Positions 11,880-23,401 of a DNA stretch of 64,000 nt are shown here, in pieces. The stretch is from Camellia lanceoleosa (taxonomy: Eukaryota; Streptophyta; Magnoliopsida; Ericales; Theaceae). The stretch is from positions 122,365,429 to 122,429,428 of the forward strand of contig CM045770.1 in NCBI GenBank assembly GCA_025200525.1. Reading direction: 5' to 3'. A model generated the notes under the pieces. The model was not told where the DNA came from. It did not search any database and was given only the letters and a program-made list of their open reading frames with translations. The number at the start of each line of letters is the position of its first letter. The stretch's first letter is position 1. Made by a program: the position numbers and the translations under genes.

Positions 11880-13262
11880 TATTAGTGTATCAATCACACT
11901 TCATTCATTTTGTGTATCTATCCCACACATTATCATTTTGTGTATCTATCACTCATATATTCACTTTAGTGTATCAATCACACTTCATTCAGATAGTGTA
12001 TCAATCACACTTCATTTATTTAGTGTATCAATCACACTATGCTCACTTTGTGTATCTATCACACTTTCTTTATTCGCTTAGTGTATCAATCACACTCTCT
12101 TCACCTTAGTGTATCAATCACACTTCATTCATTTTGTGTAGCTATCACACACATCCTCATTTTGTGTATCTATCATGCACATATTCACATCATCACCTTT
12201 AGTGTATCCATCACACTTGTTCACTAAGTGCATCTATCACACTTCGTGTTCACATTTAGTATATCTATCATACTAGTTCACTAAGTGCATCTATCACACT
12301 TTGTGTTCGCATTCAGTATATCTATCATACTCTGTTCACTAAGTGCATCTATCACACTTCGTGTTCACTTTTAGTGTATCAATCACACTCTGTTCCCATA
12401 GTGCATCTATCACACTTTGTGTTCACATTCAGTATATCCATTATACTTGTTCACTAAGTGCATCTATCACACTTCGTGTTCACATTTAGTATATCCATCA
12501 TACTTGTTCACTAAGTGCATCAATCACACTTCGTGTTCACATTTAGTATATCCATCATACTTTGTTCACTAAGTGCATCTATCACACTTCGTGTGCACAT
12601 TTAGTATATCCGTCATACTTGTTCACTAAGTGCATCTATCACACTTCGTGTTCACCTTTAGTGTATCCATCACACTTGTTCACTAAGTGTATCTATCACA
12701 CTTCGTGTTCACCTTTAGTGTGTCCATCACACTTGTTCACTTAGTGCATCTATCACACTTCATGTTCACCTTTAATGTATCCATCACACTTGTTCACTTA
12801 GTGCATCGATCACACTTCGTGTTCACCTATTGTGCGTCTATCACACTTTGTGTTTGCCTTTTGTGTATCCATCACACTTTGCTCACTTCATTCATTTAGT
12901 GTATCAATCACACTTTGTTCATATAGTGTATCTATCACACACTCACTTTGTATCTATCACACTATGCCTACTTTGTGTATCAATCACGCACACCCGCTTT
13001 GTATCTATCACACTATGCCTACTTTGATTATCAATCACGCACACTTGCTTTGTATCTATCGCACTATGCCTACTTTGTGTATCTATCACACGTTCGCTTT
13101 GTGTATCTATCACACACTCACCTAGTGTATCCATCACACTTTGCTTCATATAGTGTATCCATCACACTCACTTCACTTTGTGTATCTATCACACACGCTC
13201 GCTTCGTGCATCAATCACACACTTCGTTCACCTTTGTGCATCTATCACACATGTTTGTGAAG
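11880..13262 (+). repeat. Minisatellite with 'GTGTATC-ATCACAC' units
   Basis: About 1.4 kb of ~28-bp units, many paired into ~56-bp higher-order units. Each centres on an AGTGT-ATCAATC-ACACT type core, five-base complementary arms around a seven-base loop. From 12257 to 12620 at least six cores read AGTAT-ATCnATC-ATACT, where both arms have changed together. The array sits in the 3' interior, a place where Tat-lineage elements often carry tandem repeats. ORFs here (runs of 'VSITLH', 'YLSHF') only translate the repeat. Confidence 0.9.
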
Positions 13263-13391
13263 ATTCCATAATTTTCTTACATCCTTTCTGCACGAGACGT
13301 AGTTTGGCTCGAATTTACTTGCTTGCCTAGCATTCGCTTTGCATAATTGCTTCATTATAGCTCTCTTTGCATGATCATGAGTGATGTCCAG

Positions 13392-13672
13392 CTTCGCTTA
13401 GCGTATAAGTCCAATCTTCAAACCGGCTTCGCGTAGCGTGTAAGTCCAATTTTCAAACCGGCTTCGAGTAGCGTATAAGTCCAATCTTCAAACCAGCTTC
13501 ACGTAGCGTGTAAGTCTAATTTTCAAACCGGCTTCGTGTAGCGTATAAGTCCAATCTTCAAATCGGCTTCGCGTAGCGTGTAAGTCCAATTTTCAAACCG
13601 GCTTCGCGTAGCGTATAAGTCCAATCATCAAACCGGCTTCGCGTAGCGTATAAGTCCAATTATCAAAATCTT
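13392..13672 (+). repeat. 35-bp tandem array, eight copies
   Basis: The unit begins 'cttcgcgtagcgtgtaagtc' and continues 'caattttcaaaccgg'. Eight direct copies sit with no spacers, differing at 'gtgtaag/gtataag' and 'aatttt/aatctt'. One diverged unit occurs in Tat II near 57242 ('gcaaagcgtgtaagtccaat'). Confidence 0.9.
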
Positions 13673-13866
13673 CCTGCATATCATTTTACATCCTGCCCCT
13701 GAACTACGCTGGTTTGATTCCTTGCAAAGGGATACGTAGGCAACCTGCGGGCACAACCATTTATTTATCTATATCTTGTCTGCTTTGTCTAAGTCTTTGG
13801 CTTTGTCAAAAATAGGTCGCCTCTGGGCTTTGACATTCACTCCCGTCATTCTTATGACTTTCGAGT

Positions 13867-13885
13867 TCTGTCAAAGAGGGGCAAC
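13867..13885 (+). other. Polypurine tract of the Ogre-like element
   Basis: 'caaagaggggcaac' lies directly before the TGTAG of the 3' LTR. The corresponding stretch in Tat II (57467-57485) reads 'caaagagggacaac'. It primes plus-strand DNA synthesis. Confidence 0.7.
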
Positions 13886-16800
13886 TGTAGACACTCCATT
13901 TTTGACCGACCTTAAGACTCAGACGTCACCGATTGAGCGCTTGGTGATGTTGCATATTGTGCTCGTTCTGAGGTTGCGGAGTCTCGGCTGCGAGCCTTGT
14001 CTCCGGATTTCCGGACTCTTTTGTGCTTTGCCTCGGTTTGCAAACCAGGCTCCGTTCTCTCTGTTTTCTCTTCCCAAAGGGAGGGAGAGGTCTCGTAGAT
14101 CATCTCTCAGTGGCTGTAGGCTACGTTTCGTGGTCGTAGGCCATTTTTCCCGTTTGGAGCCCAGTTTCCGGTTTTTCGGAGCCGACGGCTGTGTGCCTCT
14201 GTTCGGGACTGCTTAACCACCTCCGTTTGCTCTGGTTTTTGGCACACACCTTATGTCCTCCCTTTTTAGAGACACTGTGGTCCGAGAGACCAACTTCGTG
14301 GTCGGACACCACTTCCGGTGCCTAACAGCCCACTTTCGGGGCCCCGAACTGCGTGTTTTGGCTCCCGAACCTTCATTCTACATTTTTGGGCTCCGACCCG
14401 AACTTGAGATAGTCCTATTTTGAGCTCCTTTTCATGTTTGATTAAGGAACTTTTTCTATTTGAGACCTCCTCCTATCACTTGCTTCTTTAATGCTCTTTT
14501 AGGCCTATTTTTGCACGGTATTTTAGGCTTACTTGTGAGCTGTTTCGGACTTGGTCATAAACTACAAAGTGTCTTGTTTTGAGCCCCTCTTCAACTTTGT
14601 TGAAGGGTTCTCGGCCATTTGGGTCCAGAAGCTACCACTTGCCTTTATATCCCACTTTTTGGCCTTTTTGGGGGGAAATTTGAATTTCAATTTCCCCCCC
14701 CCCCCCCATTTTTCCCCCTCTTTTCCACCTCTTTTGCTTATAAAACCAGAAGCTCCCAGCTGGGTTAGGGGTTAGAAAATTTTGCTTTGAGCCTCTTGTA
14801 TTGAAGCTCTCTCTCTCTACACTTTAACTCTCCAAACCTCTCAAATCCTACACCCTTTTCTACACCACCACCTAGCACCACACCACCACCTCCATTCCAG
14901 CCACTTGGAGCTGTTTTTCAAAGGCTAGGAGTGCTACATTTCGGACCAAGAGGCTGTCAAAGTTGAGTCTTCAATGGTAAGTCCTTCTCTCCTCTTTTTG
15001 ATCCTATTCTTGCATCATTTCTTAGCCCCTCTTGCTTGTATATTTGAGCTCCGGCCATAACTGAAAATAGAATTATTTTGAGCTCTATTTCATGTTTCCT
15101 TAAGGGCCTCTCACTGTTTGAGGCCCCCATTTTGCACTTGCTTCATTATCCCTCTTGTATGCCTATTTCTTGTGTAGCATTTTAGGCCTGTGTATAATCT
15201 GTTTTGAAGCATGATGTAAACTGTAAATAGGCTTATTTTGAGCCCTTCTTCAACATTGTAGAAGGACTCATCACTTTTTGAATCCTCCATGTGCCACTTG
15301 CTTTGATATCCATCTTTTGGTCCCATTTTTGCATGATTTATTAGCCCTCTGTGCTTCTGTTTTTGGACTTTGGTCTGAACTATAAAGGGTCTTATTTTGA
15401 CCCTCTCTTCATGTTTCATTAAGGGTATTTTACTTTTTGGAGCATCTTTTGTATACTTTGTGTTGTAACCTCTTTTTAGGCCTTATTTTGCATAGCATTT
15501 TGAGCATACTTTTATACTGTTTTGGGTCTGGTGCTAAACTGTAAAAGGTCATATTTTTGGCCCCTCTTCAACATTGTTGAGGGCCCTCACCTGTTTGGGG
15601 CCGGCATGCATCAGTTTCTTCTTTGTCTCCATTTTGGCCTATTTCTTGCATGAGAGTTTTGCCATACTTGTATCTGTTTTTGTGGTTTGTCATAAACTGT
15701 AAAACATCATTTTTTGGGCCCCTCTTCAACATTGTATAAGAGTCCTTCTCTGTTTGGGGCCAACATCTGTTAGTTGCTTCATTATCTCGCTTTCGGGGCC
15801 ATTTTTGCATGCTAATTTAGCCCCATTTGTGCCTACTGTTTGGCCTTGCTTTAAACTGTAAATATGCTTATTTTTGGGCTGTATTGATTCTGTCTTCACA
15901 CTCCATGTTCAAATAATGCATGCATGCATTGTCATAGGTCATTTCGTATGCCTAATTTCATATTTCGGGACCTATTCCATGCATCGGGTGTCATTTTGCC
16001 ATCTTTCGGGGCTGTTTTGCATCACTTATTGCCTCTAAAATTTGCATGTTAGTATGCCATAATCCATGCTTTGCCATGTGTCTTGTTAGAGTGGCATTCG
16101 GTGCCTTAGGGTCGGTCCTCGGTTTGCGTGCACATGTGCACGCATTTCGAGTGTCTCATTTTCATCTGATGGCCTCCTATGTGAGTGTGGCTGAAGTCCA
16201 CTCATGTTGGTGTAAGTCCATTATGCATTGTGTATGCCATTCCATTTCATAGCATTGTGTATGCTAGGTTGTATATTAGTGCATTGTGTATGCCATGTTA
16301 CCTCGTGCATCGTGTATGCCATTTCATAACATTGTGCATGTTAGGTTGTATCTTAGTTTGCATTCATGCATGTCATGCATATTGCATTGTGCTTAGGATA
16401 GGAGTTAGCCCGAGCACGGGAAACGAGGGACGTTTCGTACTCCGAGTGACGGAACGTGTCTCAATTCCCCAGTCGCCGACACTCCGAATTGTCCATGATG
16501 GAGTTAGGTCTTAGTTGTATTTTCATGTGCATTCATTCTATATTGAGTTGTGCATTTCGACTCCTCGGCCATCATGCATCGAGATGCACGATTGGTGGCA
16601 CGAGTATCGAGGCATGCATACATTTGTGAAAATACATTGCTATGCCCCTTTCCTGCTCTCTGTTGCAGCAAATCAAGAATCAGCAGCCTTTCGGGGCTTG
16701 GCGCGCTTTCCAAAAACAATTGCGAAACAGAGGCTAACTGGGGCATCGCCATGGATTTCCGCGCAAAGGCAACCCGGACATGCATCATTCATCATCTGAA

Positions 16801-18022
16801 GAAGAGTCAAGGTAGTCCCTGGCTTGCACGCCAGTTTATTGTTTTCTTAGTTAATTTGTTAATTAATTAGGAATTTGTACATGTTTGGACTGTATTATTT
16901 GGACTGTACTATTCTTTTATTTGAGACTGTATATTATTCTTTTGGACCCTCTGCGCGAGGGCAATGTTGTAATAAGTGTGCGTGAGTGTGATGTATGTCT
17001 TCCAACCCCACGTCTTTCTTCCCTTTTATTTACCTGCTTATGATGGTTAGATTAGGGCATGTTTCAATTAGCATACAGTATGATAGCATGTTGCATTCAT
17101 TCATCTGTTTTGCATGCACCGGGCTCAGCGCATCATTCTAACTACATTTGTATTTCAATTTCAAGTTGAATACATGATAGTTGTTGCATCTCATATGCCA
17201 TGTTTAGAATAGCCGAGCCTGCTATAGTTGCATTTCTGCATGTGTTGCATTAGGCATTTCTGTATGTTTAGGATCATGCATGGATTTCTAATCGGTTTTT
17301 GTTTTGGCTTGGAGTACTCAGTGAGTTTTATGCTTTAGCATCCTTGCATGCGTGTGAGTGACTGCCATGAATAGCATGCTTACCATGAGGCTAATTGCTT
17401 ATGTGATATAACCACTCTGAATGCTGTGGGTGAAGGTTGGGTTATTGGGATTGGAACAATCCATCAAATGTGTGTTGAAACCCCACTAGATCATGTTTTC
17501 TAAAGCCCACCCGAGGGTGGCAAATTCACGTCTTAGCCTACTTGCGAGTAGCACCATCAAACCATTTTCAAATAAACAAACATAAAGTGTTTTGTTCCAA
17601 TTCAGGCGATCCAGTCTATACTTGTATGCTGTGCGCATCACATAGTAAATTTAGGCTAATAACCGGAATAAGAGCACACAATGTTTTTAAAACTAGATAT
17701 CATGGTTAGTAGAGGCCGATCTTTGATCGGCGGCGAAGTGCTCACAGTGACCTTCTAATCGTACCCAAGTTCGAGCCGAGGCAACTTTGGTGATGACGGA
17801 CACGTGGCCTTAGGCAACGAGTCAGGGTTTCCTAAATTTCTCAAAATAAAATATTTAGGTGGCGACTACGTATGTCGGCAAAAGCAGGTCCATGTTTGGC
17901 ACTTCTTTCAAAAATCTGTTTTCTCAAAACGATTTGCCGGATTTGGACTCTTTGGTTCAGATTACGAACCGTGACAAAATCGAGTTCGAGCTGTAGCGAG
18001 GTCCCCCACGGACCTGTCTACA
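13886..18022 (+). mobile_element. 3' LTR of the Ogre-like element
   Basis: 4137 bp from TGTAGACACTCC to CTACA. It has a TATA-like box at 14739-14745, a run of 14 C at 14694-14707 that the 5' LTR lacks, and the ~160-bp repeat block at about 15035-15880. Relative to the 5' LTR it has an extra ~48 bp near 14570 and small indels near 16410 and 17610. The right end meets GTACC (18023-18027). Confidence 0.88.
15035..15880 (+). repeat. Imperfect ~160-bp repeats inside the Ogre-like 3' LTR
   Basis: The same block as at 2940-3790, in the same order of 'TTATTTTGAGC' and 'cttcaacattgt' cores. It was copied with the LTR at insertion rather than arising separately. Confidence 0.7.
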
Positions 18023-18353
18023 GTACCCCTTGGGGCCCATCCCAAGTATCCCAAGTTAAGGCATATAACCCCACACAAATCCATAAGTCTTTCCAATATA
18101 GGACAATCAGATTTCACAAATGTGTAAGAAACCCACCTAAAACCATTTCCACAAACCCGAAAATACGCGTTGTATTCTCATTCATCCGAAAATGCTTTTA
18201 AGCAACCAAATGCACGTTTTTATTCACTATGCGGCATTAAACATTAACCCAATTAGAAACGTGAAAAATAACGCTTAGATCCCAACTTAATTAATGCTCA
18301 AAGTTAGCAAAAAATAAGGTTTTTTCAAAAGTTTCAAATGCCATTTTCCAACA
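18023..18353 (-). mobile_element. Copia 3' LTR, fragment right of the Ogre-like insertion
   Basis: Starts with the second GTACC and matches 38451-38776 over about 326 bp ('ccttggggcccatcccaagt', 'tcaaagttagcaaaaaataa'). It ends TTTTCCAACA, so on the minus strand the LTR opens TGTTGGAAAATGG. Next to it (18354-18364) the minus strand reads ATGTAGGGGAT, a good polypurine tract for the copia element. Confidence 0.88.
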
Positions 18354-18572
18354 ATCCCCTACATAAATGGAATTCATGATAACAGACATACAACAAAATG
18401 CAGACAAAGAAAGAGTGCATTAAGAAGTTAGACCACATCGAGATAGATAGCTTTTGGTTTTGAACCTCCTCTAGTGAAAGCCTATCCGCAGACACAGTTT
18501 GGTTCTTACAGTTGTGTTCATTTTGGCCCTGAACAACGCCTGGTAATTCATGAGTGCTCTAGAGAATTTAGC
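18354..18572 (-). other. Copia 3' untranslated part
   Basis: Lies between the copia 3' LTR and the solo LTR, and continues at 21058. No ORF of interest. It ends in TTAGC (18568-18572), the left target-site duplication of the solo LTR. Confidence 0.65.
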
Positions 18573-21057
18573 TGTCATGACCCAAACCTACCCCTATAGG
18601 TTTAGCACCGTAACCGGCCAGCAATCTGTGATCATCGAAGGCCTGCTTAATAGTAAAGATAGTAATGCAGAGTACAGGGGCTGGCCGAAGCCAAAACAGT
18701 AATGAAAGATGTCCAATGAGCTGCGACAGTCTGTATGCAAAAAGACTTTTCAACACATATTCACATTCGTAAGCAAAACATATTTACATGTCATCATGTA
18801 CATGACATCCAGATTAGGGACCTAATCCCTTCACCGTAACTATACAGTTCAAGTCTATACAATGTTACAAAACAAAGATAGATGGGTGGAACTAAAACAC
18901 CCCCAAAGCAGCCTTGGCTCGGTCAGGCTTGGAACCTCGAAGTGAGGCACGATGGTTAGCTTGACAAAAAGGGAGGTTAACCCAACGCTCCTAGCTCCGA
19001 TCCGGTGCCTGGACCCCTACATATATATATATATATACAGTGAGCTAAAGCCCAGTGAATAACATATGCGTAAAGAGGTTAAGAATGAATGTCCTTTCGG
19101 TATTTAAAACAGTCATTTATATCAGTAAATCAGTCATTCAGTCAGTGGCTCATATTTCGTGCCATAGCAGTCATATAGAAACTACAATAGTCATATGTGG
19201 TACATCCAGTAGCAAAACAGTACAGTAGGTCTTAACAGACCAAACAGTCAGTTGATGGCCATCATATCAGTAAACAGTGGTAGTTCCAAACATGGGAACC
19301 GACAGAGATCTCTGAATGCGATGAATGATGAAATTGCTATGGATGCCATGAATACGGTTCACAATTAGGACAAACATTCATTGATGAAATATCATTTGAA
19401 GCGATCTGATTGATCATTCAGAAAATATTCATGATTGAACATATCTTTATAACATTGTTACTCACAGAGCACTAGGCTATAAGCAGCTAGTGAGCGTCCT
19501 CGAATGCCAACCCTATAGTTATAAAACGAAAACACACTAAGTTACACGTTTGGGTTTGATAACTTAACCCCTAACTTGACTCGGTATGGTTCTACGTCAA
19601 TATCTCCATTAAGATGCCTTAAACATGACCTAGGAACACCTAGGATGGAATGAGGATGCAAAGATGTATTTCAAAACATTTTTCAAATTTTGCTGAGAAA
19701 GAGGTCCACGCTCGAGCGTGGCTCTCTACGCTCGAGCGGACATGCAGACAAAGGAGCTCCGCTCGAGCGTGACTTCCTTCGCTCGAGCGGACTGTAAAAT
19801 ACATGAAAAGTACTGGATGCATGCAATTCACGCTCGACGGGCGCTCGACCTCCGCTCGAGCGTGAGACTCAGGTCGTCGCTCGAACGTGAGTTTCCTCGC
19901 TCGAGCGGACTGCAAAAACACATGAACTTCTGGGCACCTACATTTCACACTCGAGCGTGACTTTCTCCGCTTGAGCGGACTATATGTACTCAGAGTGTAC
20001 GCTCGAGCATGAAGTCCTATGCTCGAGCGTGGGTCCAAATTCTAGAATTTCCAGATTGAACCTCAAGCTCAAAACTCAACTTTTAAAGTATGAAATCCGA
20101 TCCTTTTGGGCTAATTTTCTGGAAAACACTTTAAAACCCATAATGTAACATGTTTCCAAGATCAATTTGCAAAGCCCAAAGGTAGGTCAATTAAACACAA
20201 ATTCAACAATAACTTCAAGAACATAATTTAAATGTGACATGCATGTGTTCCATTGAAATCAAAGCTTCCAATACATGACCAAATGAGTCAATTCCTCCAA
20301 AAACATGATGAATTCATGAACTATAACCCAAATATGGACATGCATGTGAGGATTTTATGAAAACAACTTCAAAATTCAAGAATGTAAACGTGCATGCATG
20401 GTTTAAGCTCCAATTCAATTCTTTAAACCAATTCTTGACTCTAATCTTCAATATATCATGAACCATGCAAGAATCTACTGAAATTCATGATCAAGAAGGG
20501 AAATTCTCTACCTTAAGTCTTCAATTCCAAGGTGTAGGAGCCTAATTTGCAATCTTCTCTTTTAATTCTTCAATTCCTCAAACGAAATCTTGATGAAACC
20601 AATCTCTTCTCTCCTACTCTCTCTCTCTCTCTCACATTTGGTCTCAAAGAAAGGCTGATGAGATGATGCATCTAGGTGTAATATGGTGTAAGGAAGATTG
20701 GTCTTGAATTAGGCCACTAAGTGGCAAAAGTGTAATTTACATAAACTAATGTATTTTAGCTTTATTTTAATCTAATTTAATCATACCAAGTCAAAGTTCA
20801 ATTAAATTTACCATAAAATCGTATAAATTCCAATTAGCACATAACACAAATCAGTTTCAGATTCGGCCGCCGATAAGGCCTTCAATTTGCAATTTAAAAC
20901 ATAAACACAAACAGATCATTCGGTAACTAAACAGATAGAAATGCATTTAATGCCACATACTCATGTAATCAATTGAAATTTGATTCGATCGATTAATTAT
21001 CATGCTTAATCACACTCGATCCGCAGTTTAGCGATGTCGGTGGTGAGGGTTATTACA
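18573..21057 (-). mobile_element. Solo LTR, 2.5 kb, Tekay-like family
   Basis: Opens TGTCATGACCC, closes GGGTTATTACA, and is flanked by TTAGC on both sides (18568-18572 and 21058-21062). It has no gag or pol. A solo LTR arises by recombination between an element's two LTRs. On the minus strand it would begin TGTAATAACCC, which resembles other long gypsy LTRs, so I place it on the minus strand. It holds a cluster of CGCTCGAGCG palindromes (19700-20040), a (TA)n run near 19021-19037 and a TC microsatellite near 20612-20632. Confidence 0.9.
19700..20040. repeat. Cluster of CGCTCGAGCG palindromes
   Basis: About a dozen copies in 340 bp, in flavours ACGCTCGAGCGT and CCGCTCGAGCGG, and mixed forms. 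Several are decayed by C-to-T or G-to-A (CGCTTGAGCG, CACTCGAGCG, GCTCGAACG). The same motif recurs in the LTRs of the Tekay-type element at 45640-45900 and 53320-53600. The overlapping ORFs on both strands are repeat translations. Confidence 0.9.
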
Positions 21058-21360
21058 TTAGCCTTCTCAATTCTCACAGAACCGACCCAGTTCACACTCA
21101 TATAGGTGAATTCTTATTAAGAGTATCCTGCTATACCCCACTTGGATGCCCAAGATATAAGAATCATTAAAAGCAAAGCTTATCTTACTAACACTGCAAG
21201 TATCACTCTTCTTATCATAGAAATTGGTAGAAAAAACCTCCTTAATGATACGTGAAGTCATCCATAATTCGGTTGTCCCTTTGAACCCAAATCTTGGGAT
21301 CTCCAGTCAACTAGGTTGGGTTGTCATTATGGCGACTTTTAAGTAATAGGCTTTAATCTC
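21058..21360 (-). other. Copia 3' untranslated part, right piece
   Basis: Begins with the second TTAGC and runs up to the end of the copia RNase H region. I see only short fragmentary ORFs and no domain. Confidence 0.55.
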
Positions 21361-22207
21361 ATTCCCCTCGATAAATATTACACTTGCTCTCTGGCTAGCC
21401 CTTTAGTCAATGGATCCGCAATATTCTCCTTTGACTTTACATATTCTATGGAAATCATTCCACGTGAGAGCAAATGTCTAACGATATTATGCCTTCGACG
21501 AATGTGTCAAAACTTACCGTTATACATATGATTTTGTGCCCGTCCTATTGCTGCTTCACTATCATAGTGAATGCATATAGTTGGCACAGGTTTATGCCAC
21601 ATTGGTATGTCTTCTAAGAAATTACGAAGTCATTTTGCTTCTTCTCCTGTTTTATCTAATGCGATAAACTCAGATTCCATTGTCTACCTTGCTATGCATG
21701 TCTGCTTGGAAAATTTCCAAGAGACTGTAGCACCTCCCAAGGTAAAGACGTATCCACTAGTGGATTTTGAGTCTTAGTATCTGATATCCAATTTGCATCA
21801 CTAAATCCCTCGAGTACTACTGGATATTTGATATAATGTAAGCCATAGTTTTGGGTATGTCATAGATACGTAAGTACTCTAATTATCGGTTTCCAATGAT
21901 CGGACCCTAGATTACTTGTGTACTCACTCAATTTGCTTACAGCATAGGCTATATCTGGCCTAGTACAATTAATTAAGTACATCAAGCTTCCGATTATCCG
22001 AGAGTACTCTAATTGTGATATGCTTGCACCTGTATTTTTTGACAAATGGAGACTAATGTCAACAGGTGTTTTAGCAGGACGGTCGTCATGCTTTCCAAAT
22101 TTCTCCAGAATCTTCTTAATATAGTGAGACTGAGATAAAGAATATCCTTCAGATGTTCTAGTAATTTTTGTTCCTAGAATTACATCTGCTACTCCCAGAT
22201 CCTTCAT
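21361..22207 (-). pseudogene. pol: Copia RT end and RNase H
   Basis: On the minus strand, 22207-21860 encodes the linker after RT ('[15 protein letters not shown]', '[15 protein letters not shown]', '[18 protein letters not shown]'). Broken frames then give RNase H: 'GFSDANW' (first Asp), 'TMESEFIAL' (Glu), 'IHYDSEAAI' (Asp), 'RRHNIVRHLL' and 'KENIADPLTKGLA'. RNase H removes the RNA strand during reverse transcription. Catalytic residues can be seen, but stops interrupt the frame (for example in the region of 21700-21780), so no enzyme is made. Confidence 0.85.
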
Positions 22208-23243
22208 GTCAAACTTTTGTTTAACATTTTCTTTGTGGATTTAATCATATCATTATTGCTTCCAATAATAAGCATGTCATCCACATAAAGACAAACTATG
22301 ACATGGCCTTTGCCTGTGCTTTTAACATAGATGCATTTGTCACATTTGTTTATCTTAAAACCATCCGACAGCATAGCGTGATCATATTTTTCATGCCATT
22401 GTTTCGGGGCTTGTTTTAATCCATAAAGGGATTGGACAAGTTTACAAACCTTTTTCTCTTGGCCGGGAACTTAAAACCCTTTCAGTTGTTCCATATATAT
22501 TTCTTTATCTAACTCACCATTCAAAAAGGCTGTTTTAACATCCATTTGATATATTTCCAGGTTATACAAGCTGGAATCGCAATCAACATGCGAATAGATG
22601 TTATTCTTGTTACTGGTGAATAGGTGTCAAAATAATCAATGCCTTCCTTCTGCCTGTATCCCTTAACAACAAGCCTAGCCTTGTATTTATCTATTGAACC
22701 ATCTGCTTTCATTTTTCTCTTGAATATCCACTCATATCCAAGAGATTTACACCCTAGTGGAAGATCCACCAGTTCCCAAGTATGATTTTGCAGTATTGAT
22801 TCAATTTCACTATTCACAGCCTCTCTCCACAATGGAGATTCAGGACTTGACACTGTTGACTTAAAGTTTTGAGGCTCATTTTCTAACAGGTATGTCAGAA
22901 AATCTAGACCAAAAGATTTAGAGATCCTAGCCCTCTTGCCTCGTCTAGGTTCATCTGCTTCATTATCATTGTGGTCTTCACTGCTACCCATAGTAGTAGC
23001 AAAAGTTCTTTTATTTGAACTTGTCTCTTCAGTTTCCTTGCATGGAAAAATGTGTTCAAAAAATGATGCATTCCTTGACTCAATAATAATATTTATATGC
23101 ATATCAAGATTTTTAGATCTATGAACAAAAAATCTATATGCACTATTATTATTTACATAACCAATGAGCACACAATCAACGGTTTTCAGTCCTATCTTAG
23201 TCATTTTGGGACTAGGGACTGCCATTTGGCCAAACACCCCCAC
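22208..23243 (-). pseudogene. pol: Copia reverse transcriptase
   Basis: A 240-codon open stretch (23243-22521) contains the end of integrase ('KTVDCVLIGY', 'AYRFFVHRSKN'), then the copia RT start: 'PLWREAVNSEIESILQNHTW', 'LGYEWIFKRKMKADG', 'YKARLVVKGYRQKEGIDY', '[15 protein letters not shown]'. The frame breaks where '[10 protein letters not shown]' would be. The catalytic YVDD is at 22276-22287 in another frame, followed by '[12 protein letters not shown]'. RT makes the cDNA copy. Frameshifts near 22520 and 22210 kill it. Confidence 0.87.
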
Positions 23244-23401
23244 ACTTTGAGGTAATTATAGGTTGGTCGTCTACCTTTCCATAATTCATAAGGTGTTTGA
23301 TAGAGTTTCTTGTGGGGTACCCTGTTAAGGATAAAGTTAGCAGACAAAATCGCATCCCCCCATAAGTTCTGAGGTAACCCTGAACTAATCAACATGGCAT
23401 T
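23201..23401 (-). pseudogene. pol: Copia integrase, C-terminal piece beyond the Tat insertion
   Basis: Minus-strand 23395-23201 reads 'MLISSGLPQNLWGDA', 'ANFILNRVPHKKLYQTPYEL' and 'YLKVWGC', the usual copia integrase continuation. It is separated from its N-terminal half (35409-36202) by the 12-kb Tat element. The reading continues correctly if that element and one GCATT copy are left out. Confidence 0.87.

Larger units (their letters stand above)
1846..18022 (+). mobile_element. Ogre/Tat-like gypsy element, 16.2 kb, pol region missing
   Basis: Complete insertion flanked by GTACC (1841-1845 and 18023-18027). LTRs of about 4.1 kb open TGTAGACAC-CCATTTTTGACC; the 3' copy ends CTACA and the 5' copy CTACG. 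The interior (5918-13885) has a primer-binding-site-like stretch, a gag remnant at 6815-8150, then about 5.7 kb without recognisable protease, RT, RNase H or integrase. That part holds purine tracts and tandem arrays, followed by a polypurine tract. Very long LTRs, this LTR start and the gag type fit Ogre-like members of the Tat lineage. Lacking pol, it would have depended on a partner element. The LTRs differ by indels (an extra ~48 bp near 14570 in the 3' copy) and by many substitutions. Confidence 0.88.

Noticed and set aside
11794..13271. Many overlapping ORFs in all forward frames and one minus frame
   Set aside because: They translate the minisatellite ('VSITLH', 'YLSHF', 'IDTQS') in any frame and have no domain.
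13392..13672. Regular 35-bp repeats that could suggest a CRISPR array
   Set aside because: The copies are directly adjacent with no unique spacers, no cas genes are near, and the context is a plant retrotransposon.
18001..18201. 109-codon ORF across 17872-18201
   Set aside because: It runs over the Ogre-like LTR end into copia LTR, so it is a chance open frame across an insertion junction.
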